DNA of 64,000 nt from Steinernema hermaphroditum (GCA_030435675.1 CM059621.1:12586001-12650000); one strand, 5' to 3'. Shown: positions 21,879-32,621, numbered from the stretch's first letter. Numbers and translations: made by a program. Notes: a model not told the origin generated them from the sequence alone.

Positions 21879-22916
21879 TCAGTAGTACTGACCGCCAAAC
21901 GGATTGGAGTTCGCATCGTACTGGCTGAGATGGGAGGCGTAGAAGGAGACGGACGACGTGTACGGATTGCTTTGGTAGTGGCCTACTGAAATCGGAATTT
22001 GGCCGAGAAAAGAGGGAAGGAGAGCACTTGGATAGTGAGTGAAGTCCGATTGGTGCTCGAACTCGAAGGACGAGTTGCGAGACACCTCGGTCGGGGTTTG
22101 AGTCTTCGAGAGGTCGCCATAGAGTGGAGTGACGGGGTCGGAATTGCGTCGGAAGTACTCGATCTGGCGCTCTTGGAGACGCATCTTGGCACGTCGGTTT
22201 TTGAACCAGACCTAGATTGTGGTGTGGCTCAAAGTCAAACTTGGATAGTGAGTGAAGTCCGCCATTAGGAACAACGAATGCCCTCTTCTGTTTATGTTAA
22301 ACTTCAATGTCTAATGCCATGGATGTCCAGCCAGGTGCTTCTGCCTACACACACGCCATTTCTTAGAGTATTTCAAAAGGACTCTTTCAAAACGCTTCCC
22401 TAAGAAGACAAGTGCGGACAGCCGCTCCCCTGCGTTCTATTGTTTTCATAAAATATCACGATTTTTCGAGCATTAAAAAGTGACATTTTCCCGAAAAGTC
22501 GACAATAACAAAGCCGTAGCATCACAGATCTTTGGCATATCATTTTTTGGAAATAATATGGAAGTAGGGAAACTTTCCTTGTGTTCCCCCATGTACTTGG
22601 CCTGCCCCCAACCTTCACTTTGTGCCCCCATGAGGCGAATGTACCTGAATGCGTCCCTCGTGGATTCCCACTTGATTGGCGATGCACTCTCTCTGGAAAA
22701 CATCCGGATACTTCGTCTGGGCGAAGAGCTGCTCCAGAATCTCCAGCTGGTAGCGCGTGAAAGTCGTACGTTCACGGCGCGTCTTCGCCTTCCTCTCGCT
22801 AAATCTGCGTGCCTCGAGATGCTGTGGGTGCAAGCGTACCTCGCGTCGGAAGTGGTGTGCTTAAGCGGTGATTTCGGCGGTGCAAAGTTGACTGGGTAGC
22901 CGTCGACGGCGGACAT
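21879..22916 (-). CDS. K50 homeobox transcription factor (homeobox gene B, third in putative operon)
   Basis: Three exons (22916-22840, 22798-22645 and 22211-21879) give 187 residues. The homeodomain contains [39 protein letters not shown] and [18 protein letters not shown], with Lys50. It is close to the Otx group. The short C-terminus is Ser/Tyr-rich and ends GGQYY. Introns lie just before the homeodomain (phase 2) and after IQ in helix 3, as in the three sister genes. The last exon could carry a further 42-bp in-frame intron (GTGCTC...TTTCAG), which would remove 14 residues. An acceptor TTTTACAG lies three bases before the ATG, and the stop codon of gene C is only 92 bp upstream, so the gene is probably expressed by trans-splicing from a shared transcript (inference). 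Confidence 0.9.
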
Positions 22917-23008
22917 CCTCTGTAAAATTTATATTTGTGCACAAATAATACACTCTATGTACAAGGCGCGGGAAGTCACGCAACATCAACAACACAGAAA
23001 GAGATCGG
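22917..23008 (-). promoter_or_regulatory. 92-bp intercistronic region with trans-splice acceptor (C to B)
   Basis: The region runs from the stop of homeobox gene C to the start of gene B. It ends with the acceptor TTTTACAG followed by AGG and the ATG. A spacing of about 100 bp with an acceptor directly before the downstream start is the hallmark of nematode operons processed with SL2-type leaders. No AATAAA was seen in it, so the processing signal may be a variant. Confidence 0.55.
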
Positions 23009-23736
23009 TCAGGGCTTCTCGGGGTCATCGTTGGGTTTGGAGTCGGAGAAGTTAGAGAAGTTCGAGTTGTAGGGGTTGTAGTACCAGTCGTAGGGGTACG
23101 GATAGGGGGGATATGAGGGATAGGAATAGGTGTACGGGGCTGGCGTCGGGTACATAGAGTAGTTCTGGGACATCTGTTGGTTTGAGAAATCTGAAAACGT
23201 GGATTTACAAGAGGATGAATAGGCCGAGGGTACCTTGAGTAGGGAATACGGGTGTTTCTGTCTCTCTTTTGGACTGGAGAGGAACGGGTTCCGGCGGGGG
23301 CGGGGGACTTTCGTCTTCAGTCGTGCTCGTGGAAGGTGAAGAAGAGGTGAGACTTCTGTTCTGGCCGTGCTTCTTGGCCTGACGTTCCTTGGCACGACGG
23401 TTTTTGAACCAAATCTGGAAGGGAAGTTGAATGTGAGATGTAGGGGGAAGAACGTACAAGGATCTTTCCTTCGGAGACGTTGATTTGTGCCGAAATCTGC
23501 TCTCTGTGGGTCACATCGGGATGCTGGGTGGTCTTGAAGACGCTCTCGAGGATCTTCAGCTGGATGTCGCTGTAGGACGTCCGCTCCCTCCTTCCAGCTC
23601 TGTTGGCAGCCCTATAGAAACGGTCAAAAGAGGGTAAGTCGGCTCACACTCACTGATTCCGTGTGTTGCTGCCTGAAGGCGGGCAACCGTAGATTTGTGG
23701 AAAATGGCCCAAGTAGCTGTAGGGGTGGCCATTCAT
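23009..23736 (-). CDS. Divergent K50 homeobox transcription factor (homeobox gene C, second in putative operon)
   Basis: Four exons (23736-23654, 23611-23458, 23414-23234 and 23190-23009) give 199 residues. The homeodomain contains RRERTSYSDIQLKILESVF, HPDVTHREQISAQINVSEGK and [17 protein letters not shown]. Trp48, Phe49, Lys50, Asn51 and Arg53 are kept, so DNA binding of bicoid type is expected. The IQV of Otx is ILI here and other helix residues differ, so it belongs to the K50 paired-like class rather than clearly to Otx. It has an acidic Pro/Ser segment after the homeodomain and a Tyr/Pro-rich C-terminus. Introns match those of the sister genes. The ATG follows the acceptor AATTTAG by one base. 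Gene D ends 134 bp upstream. Confidence 0.9.
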
Positions 23737-23870
23737 CCTAAATTAAAGCTTAACATCGTGACACTGATTAAACAAAAAGGCATCGAATCGAAAGCGACTC
23801 TCTTTGGATATCACCTGATGACACGTCTAGAGGATTTATTATGCACATAGAGATCTCAAGGATAAATACA
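23737..23870 (-). promoter_or_regulatory. 134-bp intercistronic region with poly(A) signal and trans-splice acceptor (D to C)
   Basis: After the stop of gene D there is AATAAA (minus strand, 23840-23835), then about 95 nt, then the acceptor AATTTAG directly before the ATG of gene C. This order of poly(A) signal, roughly 100-nt spacer and acceptor matches nematode operon junctions. Confidence 0.6.
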
Positions 23871-24796
23871 TCACGAGTAGTTTGAGCCGGCGGTCGCTTG
23901 GGGAGCTTGCTGATAGGAGTAAAAATCGGGGTATGATGTGGATGGGTAGTATGAAGTAGTTGGGGGCATGAAGCCCGGCGTGGGGTAGCTACCGTATGCG
24001 GAGGGGTTGAATCCTGGGTACCCGCTGCTCCACCAATCTGAGTGACGTTGTTAAAAACGTAGGCGGAAAAAAGGCTCACTTTGGTCGAACGAGGGCCACG
24101 TGGGAGTGGGAAGGTCGCCCTTGGTCAAGTCCTTTCCTTGTTCCATGGACTTAATCTTCGCGAGGGCATCGGTCTGCCACTGAGCGGAGATGGACGGCTT
24201 GTCGAAGGCCTTGATCTTGTCGGCGATTGTGTGGGGAAGTGGCACCATAGGGCACTCCTTCTTGATTTCTGTGTCGAGCTTCGTCGGCTCTGGAGGAGGT
24301 GAGTCGGTGGAGACCGAGCTGTTCGAGCTGGGAGTGCCCGCCTTTTGGATCTTGACCATACGGTCATGAGTTCTCTTCTTGGCGCGGCGATTCTTAAACC
24401 ACACCTGGAATGGATGAGGTGGATTCGTAGAAACGTGGGTCACTCTACCTGTATCCTGGCTTCGTCCAGTTGCAGCTTCGCGGCGATCTCCTCTCTCACC
24501 AGCTGATCGGGATACTGTGTCTGCGAGACGAAGATGTGCTCGAGAAAGGCCAACTGCTGCTTCGAGTAGGTCGTCCGCTCTCGTCGGCCACCTTTGCTTC
24601 TGAAGTCGGCACTGCGCCCTCATTACCGGCGCCTCTCGACTTAAGCGACTCACCTTGGCGCCTCCTTATGCGCTCCTCTTATGGGTCCCGCTTCGCCGAT
24701 GCAGCCCAGCATGGAGGACTGGTAGCCGGGGAAGGCACCGAAGGGATTCGCGAAGGGCGTGAAGGGCGCCAGCGAGGGATTCATCGGGGGATTCAT
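23871..24796 (-). CDS. Divergent K50 homeobox transcription factor with 61-residue homeodomain (homeobox gene D, first in putative operon)
   Basis: Four exons (24796-24654, 24599-24449, 24404-24080 and 24037-23871) give 261 residues. The homeodomain contains GRRERTTYSKQQLAFLEHIF, YPDQLVREEIAAKLQLDEAR and [18 protein letters not shown]. Between helix 1 and the YPD motif it has one more residue than the Otx proteins (FVSQTQYPD against FQSTHYPD), giving 61 rather than 60 residues. Lys50 and the WFxNRR core are intact. A Ser/Pro-rich and charged middle part is followed by a Tyr/Pro/Ser-rich tail. An acceptor CTCTTTCAG lies about 10 bases upstream of the ATG, consistent with a leader splice at the head of the operon. 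Intron positions match those of the sister genes. Confidence 0.9.
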
Positions 24797-24813
24797 TGTG
24801 TGCTCCCTGAAAG

Positions 24814-27800
24814 AGACGATGCGAATCCCAACAAAACACAAAAGTAAACAGTCCCCGCGCACGCGAAGGGAGCGGCGAGGGCCGAGGGTTCGGGCTCCTC
24901 CCCCACCCCACCCGACCGACCATTACCGTATCCTTGCGCAACCTTTCCGTCGTCGACGCGAACGCAAACAACAACAGTCAGCAAAACAATTTGGCGTACG
25001 GTATTTTAACCTCATTAAGCGTGAAGAATTCGAATCCCGAGGGGTCTGTCAGTCGTTGGCATTCGAATGTTTTCGCGAAAAGGGGATTGTTTACGAGAAG
25101 TGGGCAGAAAAAAAATATGGAAATCTACGGCTAATGGTGTGAGGGACACTTGATCGTGTTAATTAAGAGGGTGGATATCCTGCAAGAACGTGGTGGAACA
25201 GGAACCGAAATTAAGTGCTCTATGTTTTTGAGCTGTGTGCAACGGTATTTTAGAGGAAAAGTGCTTTTCTCTTTCGTGGATAAACAGATAGAAGTTACAT
25301 CGTTCCAACATAAGAGAAGCTTATAGGCGATTATAGTTGTTTGGGTCGGAACTGCTTGTAAATAGTGGAAGCAGAGACCCTACAAACGATCTTCTGATTT
25401 TTTAAAAGCACAAAAAATAGACTGTAAATGTGTTTTTTACATTAGGTGCACAGATGATCAATGAAAACTGATGATATCTTCATAAAACGAAAAAATCAGA
25501 TAAACGTCCACCCAGTCGACTACGGTAGCGCGCATCCACCAGGCACAAAGGAAACGATCTCTCGGCAATTACTCAACAATTAACCCGAACACGACGAGGG
25601 CCAAAAGAGTCGGCGCCGACCCTCTTCCCGACCTCCACTCCTCTTTCTCGCCTCGCTGTATCAATGACCGCGCGGGAAAGTCACTCCCGATCGCTCGACT
25701 TCTCCACGGGCTCCGACACGCCCCTCCGAAGCGCGAGGGTGTCGACTTAGCGCCGGGCAAGATCCGTCTTAGCCATGTTTTACTTTGAGAAAATCCCGAT
25801 TCCGCACACTCAATCCCGATAAGCCCTAATCTCGCCGAATCCGCTGCTTCTGCCAGATCCACTCCTTCTGATTGCTGGCTGAGCCGGTTGTCCTCCACCC
25901 TTCAGAGGACACATCCTCCCTCAAATTCATTCCGCTAATGCGCCTAAGAGGATCGGTCTTACGGTGGGCAAATCCGTTAACACTTATGCGTTTGGGAAGT
26001 GGCGACATGACACTTTGGCGGAGAAGCGAGTTGCAAAACGAGTCATTTCTCATTGGATCACCTCGGCCATTGTGCCCTTGTCACGAGGTGCGAGCCGAAT
26101 TCAATGGACGCTGAGCTGGGAATTCGGGAAAATCGGATGCTGCGAGGGGTACTGTAGAAATGGAGTCTAGCACTTCGGGGAGACGCTGGGCGTCCAATTA
26201 GGAGTCACAATGGCTCGGCGGGCCATTTAAGGGATTAGTTGCTCGCTGCCAGTTTCGTATTTCTCTCGTCGACGCCTCGGAGAAGGCAGGTGATCGTCAT
26301 TAGGCATCAGCTGGCCTCGCTTGGAGCCGAACGACGTCTGATGAGCCCGACTAGGCCTTGGCAACGGGGCTAATTAGGCTGCAGGGGATGTTGCGAAAAC
26401 AAGCGTAACACTTAGGAGAGACATGTGACAGCAGATCGCGTGGGGGTTATCCTCAAATCGTAGATTTAAGCTAGTAGGAGTTTGCAAAGGAACAGATCTC
26501 TGGCTCGAACAGATTTTCAACAACTGAATGGCACTGCAAGCGCTCATATATCAAAGGCAAGGGCACTGCTTAAGATACTTAAGATATATCGGAAAATTGA
26601 CCTTATACTGTCTTCTAAATACGATCAAAGTCTTCTCCTTGTATATATTCAAGGCAAGAATTATGTTTCACCTTTTCCATAGATCCTATCTTTTTGTAAA
26701 TGCCACGAAACGTTTCAGTTTTTTTACAACTCAAAGTTTTTCAGATTATCCACTGTTTCATCGCCTTTTCGATATGCATTCCTAAGCTGCTAAACGCTCG
26801 AAATAAGCCAAACACCGATGTGTAGTCCACTTCATAATCTCCAAAAGAGGCGCTTAAGGTTTCCTTCCTCCCTACAGCACTTTCGACGCTCTAAGAAGGG
26901 TCATCTCCTGAGATCTGAGATAAGCCGGCTTCGGACAAAAAATCGCTGATCTCGAATTGGTTGTTTTGAGATTTCAAACTCATCTTCTTGGAATATGTGA
27001 ATCAGAAATGATTCACACAAAGTGCGACAGAAACAAACATGCACTTCCTTGAAACCCCGCAGAGAATTCCGATCGCCCTTTAGCAGTGAGACCTTTTGTT
27101 ATCGACTAATCAGATCCCAAGGGTGGTCGCAACGCCCAGTCTGCAGAAGTTTCCGAACTTCTTGTACCACCTATGATCCGCTAGCCGTTTCTTTCCGCCC
27201 CACCAAACCTCAAACATGAGCATTCTCGTCGGAAATCCAGCGCTAAGCCTCCTCCGGGCTTACAGCATCCGAAATGCCGTTGCTTCCACGAGTCCCGCTC
27301 TACCTTAGTCCCCGTGCACCTTGCCTGCCCGTAACATACCGTATACTTACCATATTTGGACCCCTTGATTTCGCGTAATTACGCTTGTTTTCTGTGCATC
27401 TCGGCCTAAATGTTATCTCAGGAATCGACTAGTCGTTAGCGGATAATCCGCTCCACACGCTGTCCATGGCCCCATCAGCGCCCCGTCGTCTCCTGTAAAA
27501 ACAACAAAGTTGACGCCTGGCTGACAGGTGCGCCGATCCTTATCATGGCACCGCGTCGATTATCGCTTCGCCGTGAAATCGACAAATTAGCGTTGCACAA
27601 CGCGCAAACGACCGTTTCGGCGACTTCGGCACCCACCGTACCCGCACGTCGCTTGTGTGCTCAGCGCCGAAGGAGGTCGGCGGCGAGGGCCAAAGAGTGA
27701 GAAACTCGCAGTTTCGCTACATCTGCCTTCGCACCGCGTTTTGCCCCTCGCGCGGCGAACGAAAGTGGAAGGAAAGTTGTGAAAACAAAGGTGTCGATGC

Positions 27801-29278
27801 CGACGAAGAAGGACTGCGAAACCACTTGTTCGCGTATCAAACGTTGAAATCGGATATCCGCGCGTATCAGTGGCGGAAGAGACGCTTCGACGGGAAGAGT
27901 CGACCTGCGCGACCCCAACTTGGATTGCATAACCGATTCCATATTTGTCGGAGTGCGGCGCCGGCTTTGAAGCGCGATTTGAGGTTTGTCAAGTGCCATT
28001 CATGGCGTCGATGAGAGGACGGCGACGCTTGAGACGAGAGGAGAAGAAGGGCGTCTTCGCAGTTTAACACCTGTGCCGACGGCTTTGTTTGAGCAGAAGG
28101 CGCCTCTCACATGTTGACTGTGGATAGGCACGGGGAGATGGAAATACGTCCTTCGGATTCATCCACGAAACGGCTGAAAACAACCAAAAACAACCATATC
28201 CCCCAATACACAACCCCTCGAATGAAGTGTAGCTCGAAACACTATAAGCTTTTGTCGATCGGCTGTCTGCAGACAGTCTGTAGACGACAGACAATCTTGG
28301 ACAATCTATTCAGAAATCAGCAAATTCATTTTGCACCCAATATGTACAGCCAAAAGAGCCTAATTTCCACCGCCGGCTTCAAGCCACATCTCCGAGACCT
28401 CCGACGTTCCACCAATCTGGCATCCGTGCGTCGTGGAATCGATCCAGCACTAAACAACGCAGAATTATGGTACAACTCCGCACTATTTGCTCTGCTTTCC
28501 CACATTCCCGTGACATAACTTTTCCTTTTTCCGCTTCATCGCAAAACAAACATTCCCAAAAACGCCACAGTTACAGCAAGTGACCTTAACGAACGTGTTT
28601 TTCGCCTCGACGCCAGATCATCGTTTCTGTCAACAGGCGATTACATAACGCGGATACAGTCGACGTAACCATAAGCCAAACTTGGCCTTAACCGTCTAAT
28701 TTGTTAATTGCGGGTTACGATAGCACAGAACAGTGAGTACAAATTGGCGGGGCTTGCGTCACGCGGCGACCGTCGACCGAATCCGAAGCATCGGAATTTT
28801 GAGTTCAGCTAGAGTGGAGACATCTGCGTACTTTGAAAATGGCGGCGGATTAGCAGCCACACGTGGCGTACAACGGCGACATCGAACCCTCAAAGGAGCG
28901 GAGATCGCTATCTCCAGGGCCACGCACTGCGGCGCTAATCGCTTGTTAATTGCAGCCAATTGTTTTGCACCTTTGCGGCGATACGGTAGGTGCATCCTGC
29001 TCTTCCGGTCGAGCAAGCGGCAAATTTTGAACAAAGCGGGGCCGTGTTAATCCGCCGCGGTTCTATTGTCTCCGCTCTTCACGACAAGTTAATCTCAACA
29101 TCCAACATCGGCGCCTCTATCACCACCCCTACGGTACGCACGGAATACTTTTGTTCGGTCAAGACAGGTACGATGCCGGCTTATCCGGTTTACCCTTTTC
29201 AACGACAAACAAGAAACAAAACAACCTATAAAATTATCAATCGACCTGTCTTGATCGAGTAACATCCTGGCGGTATTC
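24814..29278. other. 4.5-kb region upstream of the homeobox operon
   Basis: No gene was recognised. GGATTA at 26232-26237 and TAATCC at 27444-27449 and 29048-29053 are possible K50 homeodomain sites, at no more than chance density. Open frames at 27655-28014 and 28111-28518 are the longest but have no domain, no start context and conflicting overlapping frames. A promoter or enhancer region for the operon is likely to lie here. Confidence 0.5.
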
Positions 29279-29865
29279 CTAATTACCTTCTGCATTCGAT
29301 GGCTCTGGCGCGGATTCTGATTCCGACTTTCGCTCGGAACTATCGTTTCGAGCTGAAATGGATCATATTGATAGTGTTGCCCGGTGCAAATCCGAAACAA
29401 ACCTTTAAAGCACTCCGTGCGAATAGCGCATCTCATGAAATCCATGAGCTCTTCGGCGCACGCTCCCTTCTCCATCTCCTCGTCAGATGTACTCTTCTGG
29501 CAGGTGATCGCGTTTCGGAACTCATATCCGCACGGGCTTGCAACCAAATGGCCGACACAGTGGCACTCGAAGTTCACAGTTCCGTCGGGATTTGTCGGTC
29601 CTGCAAGAAGCGAATGGTCACTGGCATCAGAATTAGAGATACACACCGGGATTGTAGTTATCATAGAGCTCTTCCGGTGTCAACTCGCCAAGCTGCTTGG
29701 CGTAATCCGACTTTAGATCGCCGAAGAATTCCTCGGGAGGCATAACCACGACCTGTAAAGGAAATGAATTGACAGTGAGGGTCAGTGGGTACAGCAATTT
29801 ACCTGATCTTTCTCATTGATGTTTGCAATAGCAGCATCGTTCGTCGAAGAAGAGGCTTTATCCAT
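29279..29865 (-). CDS. CHCHD4: Mia40/CHCHD4-like twin CX9C protein
   Basis: Four exons (29865-29803, 29752-29647, 29600-29403 and 29352-29279) give about 146 residues. CHCHD4/Mia40 is the disulfide carrier that traps and oxidises Cys-rich proteins in the mitochondrial intermembrane space. The family core is recognisable: KDQVVV near the N-terminus, NPDGTVNFEC, CGYEFRNAITC (CX9C) and CAEELMDFMRC (CX9C), then a Ser/Glu-rich tail. The family's catalytic CPC motif is CHC here (Glu-Cys-His-Cys-Val). His for Pro would change the redox behaviour of the pair, but both cysteines are present. The last exon could instead continue past a possible GTAATT donor near the stop. Minus-strand neighbours are unrelated. 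Confidence 0.85.
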
Positions 29866-30398
29866 TTCCTGGAAACAAATCTACCCGTAGATGGCTACTT
29901 TGTGCAAAAACTACATTGTGATTCGACATATACTCGCGAAAAAAGCGGATCATCACGGTGCAACCCTTCCAAAAAAGGAATATGAATAGAGCGATTCAGC
30001 CACAAATCTCCGAACCCGTGAGTAATCCTTCAATCGTGTTTTGCATAAGAGGAGTATTCAGCGTAGAAAAGCCGAGACGAAGCGGGCTACCATAGAAACA
30101 TTCAAGGGTGACGATATCCCAAATGGATAAATGTGAGCTCGAACTGGATCATCTCAGGGAAAACAGCGGTCATTTCCATCCCCGAAAAGTAAAGCGCTAA
30201 ACTAAAACGAAGCAGACGAAAAAGTCGGAAATTAGCGACAGACGTCTGGAAGAGACAAGTCTGATGCAAACCCTCGAGTCTCGAGCAAACAGTCTCTCCA
30301 TAGCAAGCACGCAGGATTATCGCGTTGGGAGACAGAGGCATTCTCTCGCGGTCAAACTATCCACTCGTCATCAAGAGTTGTACTTACGCATCAAACAG
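29866..30398. other. Intergenic between the Mia40-like gene and the tRNA
   Basis: No gene was recognised. It is the 5' flank of the Mia40-like gene and the tRNA upstream region. Confidence 0.6.
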
Positions 30399-30472
30399 GC
30401 CGCCATAGCTCAGTCGGTTAGAGCGTGGGTCTAATAAGCCCAAGGTCGCAGGTTCGACCCCTGCTGGCGGCA
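30399..30472 (+). tRNA. tRNA-Ile (anticodon AAU, read as IAU)
   Basis: A complete cloverleaf can be folded by eye. The acceptor stem is GCCGCCA with TGGCGGC and discriminator A. The D arm contains TAGCTCAGTCGGTTAGAGC. The anticodon stem-loop TGGGT-CTAATAA-GCCCA has anticodon AAT, and the T arm is GCAGG-TTCGACC-CCTGC. The A and B boxes are canonical. A run of T (ATATTTT) follows at once and would terminate RNA polymerase III. There is no intron. Confidence 0.95.
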
Positions 30473-30822
30473 AATATTTTGCAATTGTGTACTTTTACCG
30501 TTTGACCTAACATAGTCACCTCTCTTGGAAACTTTTAGCTCCTCCGTCGCTCTGTTATCGATTGAAGCTCGCCGATCGGCTCATCTGTCTTATCGTCGCT
30601 ATCTCTTCGATATCTCCTTCTTGACCTGTCTACATGGACAGTAGCGCGACAGTGCCCAGGGTGCCCTAAAATAAGAGCCTGCGCAGAAACAGGTCGTCGC
30701 CGGTCGTCCAGCAGGCGGTTTGTGGCGCGTCGGCGGATCTTCCCCTTCGCCCGTTCTTCCAATCTTCGCCCCTCGAGCGATCTGCGGTGTCGCGCGGTGA
30801 ATTCGTGTGGAAAATCTTCGAC

Positions 30823-32057
30823 ATGCCGACAAGATTAGCTGTCCTCTCTGTGGCGCTTCTGGCGCTTGCCACCTCCGCCGTCGCGCAGATCGGCCAAGAT
30901 CACGCCGAAGTCAACATTCGAGTGTCCGGAGCCTGTAGTCCGAGTAAGTCCTTCTTCGAAATAAGGGGTCTCCTGTAGAGATCGGTCCGTGTTTTCTGTT
31001 GTTATCTTTGTTGTTATCGAGAATGCCCTTAGCACATTGAAGGCTGAATAACATATCCCCCGGTTAGCTTTTGTATTTGGAACGTAAAGTTTCCAAAGAT
31101 CCCGATGACGTAAAGAAAAAGGAACCTCTGACACGAATTCCAAAGTTCTTCTGTACTGCGAACGGTCATTTCGACTTTTTTTGACACCCTTCGCTGACCG
31201 AGAACTCCTTGACGAGAATGACCCGAATACCCGTCAGCGCTGCGCGTTGCAACTCAGCCGGCAACACCCTCGGTCACTTCCCAATCGATCGATTTCAGTA
31301 TATCTCTCGCGCAAAGGCATTGAAATCAGCAAATATCGCCCATCGATCCGCTTCAACCCCGACAAGATCCAGTTGATCCCGAAGAATCCGACCATCCCGG
31401 GATGCGTGAAGATCAAGGCCGAGGGCGTCGAGATCTTGAAGCCCGTCAAGAACCTTATCGCCGAAGTCGAAATGCGCATCGGCGGCACGCCCGACCCCAA
31501 CAACCCGACCCTTCCCTGTTCCAAGAAGGTCGACCAGAAGGTCAACCAGTGTCCCTGTGCCAAGACCGAAGGCAGCTGGTAGGACGGCCCAAATCCACCC
31601 CAAATCGCTCTACCGTACCATTTAGTGTGTTCTGTGACTTTTGCAAGCAGATGAAGAGCCAGCAGTCCCGAATCAGCCTCACCGAGAGAAAGGCCCCGAC
31701 GGCGCCGTCCAGCGAGTCCGACTGCCAATGCGACGTGATGCAGCCCGGACTCTACGACATCGAGACCGAGATGTGCACCCCTGAACTGGACGACGTGAAG
31801 GATTACATCCCTCCAGAGATCCAGAACAACATTCTGGAGAAACGACCCGTGAGTGACGCCCCTCGGAAACCAGTTCCCCAAAGGACGCGTTTCAGATCTC
31901 CATGTTCATCACCGTCTACTTGATGGACATGGAACAGCGGGCGAACGAATCCTACCTCTCCACCTTCGGGAAGGCGCTTCTGCAGCGCAGAATGGCGCAG
32001 AGCACGGTCGCCTGCTTCCTGATGGGCATCGACGTGGGACTCGCTGCGGGCAAATAG
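30823..32057 (+). CDS. Secreted ML/GM2-activator-like protein
   Basis: Four exons (30823-30943, 31299-31578, 31626-31848 and 31896-32057) with closing phases give 261 residues. The signal peptide is LAVLSVALLALATSAVA. The mature protein is Cys-rich: CSP, then FNPDKIQLIPKNPTIPGCVK, SKKVDQKVNQCPCAK, VFCDFCKQMK, CQCDVMQPGLYDI, and after the last intron MFITVYLMDMEQ. A beta-rich chain in which IPG, a C-x-C-containing loop and GLYDIE...FITVYLMD follow one another is reminiscent of the ML (MD-2/GM2-activator) lipid-binding fold. That resemblance is by pattern only. It may instead be a nematode-specific secreted family. A lipid carrier or gut/hypodermal secreted role is a guess. Confidence 0.8.
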
Positions 32058-32411
32058 AAGACGCGTAATCTCATCACGGTTAAATAATTTATTAATGAAT
32101 TTAAATTGAATGTATATAAAAGTGGCGAAGAGATGAGCCCGAAGGATCAGCTCAGAGCGTCTCTGTGATACGTTTAATAAGGATTTTATAAATTGCCATC
32201 AGTGTCCTAAGTAAAGCCTTAAGGTGAGCGAACCTAGAGAACACTGCTTTTGTGGACTGTTTCCACCTTTCCCTAAAGAAGATCCTTTCAAGTGACTGAC
32301 AGAAGAGGAAGCCTAAATGAGTGACCCGTAACGTCCTTTGCACCAAATCACTTTATTCTGTTAGGCACGACCATCTTCAGATGACAACTCTCAAGCTCAA
32401 GGACTTCGCTC
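32058..32411. other. Convergent intergenic spacer
   Basis: The spacer lies between the 3' ends of the ML-like gene (+) and the first six-cysteine peptide gene (-). It contains AATAAA on the minus strand (about 32350-32355) serving the peptide gene. Nothing else was found. Confidence 0.6.
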
Positions 32412-32621
32412 TCAAGCAGGGCAGCACTCCTGCTTGATGTGGTAGAAGGAGTACTCACGACAGGTAAGCCGCTGGACGACATCAAATCCCTCCTTGCAGT
32501 GGCTCGGCCAATAGTTTTCGTTGAAAACGCCAACGTAGAAGCAGTCGGTGAAGTAGCAGTTATCCTGGGCGAAGGCCGAAACGGCAAGAAGGAGGAGGAG
32601 GCAGAGAACAGCGACCTTCAT
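32412..32621 (-). CDS. Small secreted six-cysteine peptide, paralogue 1
   Basis: A single exon of 69 residues. The true ATG is at 32621; the frame continues upstream without Met. The signal peptide MKVAVLCLLLLLAVSAFAQ is followed by a mature peptide of about 50 residues whose cysteines are spaced C-x4-C-x14-C-x11-C-x11-CC. Aromatic residues are abundant. The spacing is identical to the paralogue at 33327-33545, and the first 14-residue loop starts FYVG in both. Three disulfides are likely, as in defensin-like or other small host-defence or signalling peptides, but the pattern fits no class I can name. The promoter has a TATA-like CATAAAAG 41-48 bp upstream (32662-32669) and a TGATAA about 97 bp upstream. 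Confidence 0.85.
   Translation of the reverse strand: MKVAVLCLLLLLAVSAFAQDNCYFTDCFYVGVFNENYWPSHCKEGFDVVQRLTCREYSFYHIKQECCPA

Noticed and set aside
27655..28518. Open frames of 119 and 135 codons upstream of the homeobox operon
   Set aside because: There is no domain, no conserved motif, competing frames on both strands and no spliced-leader acceptor near the starts.
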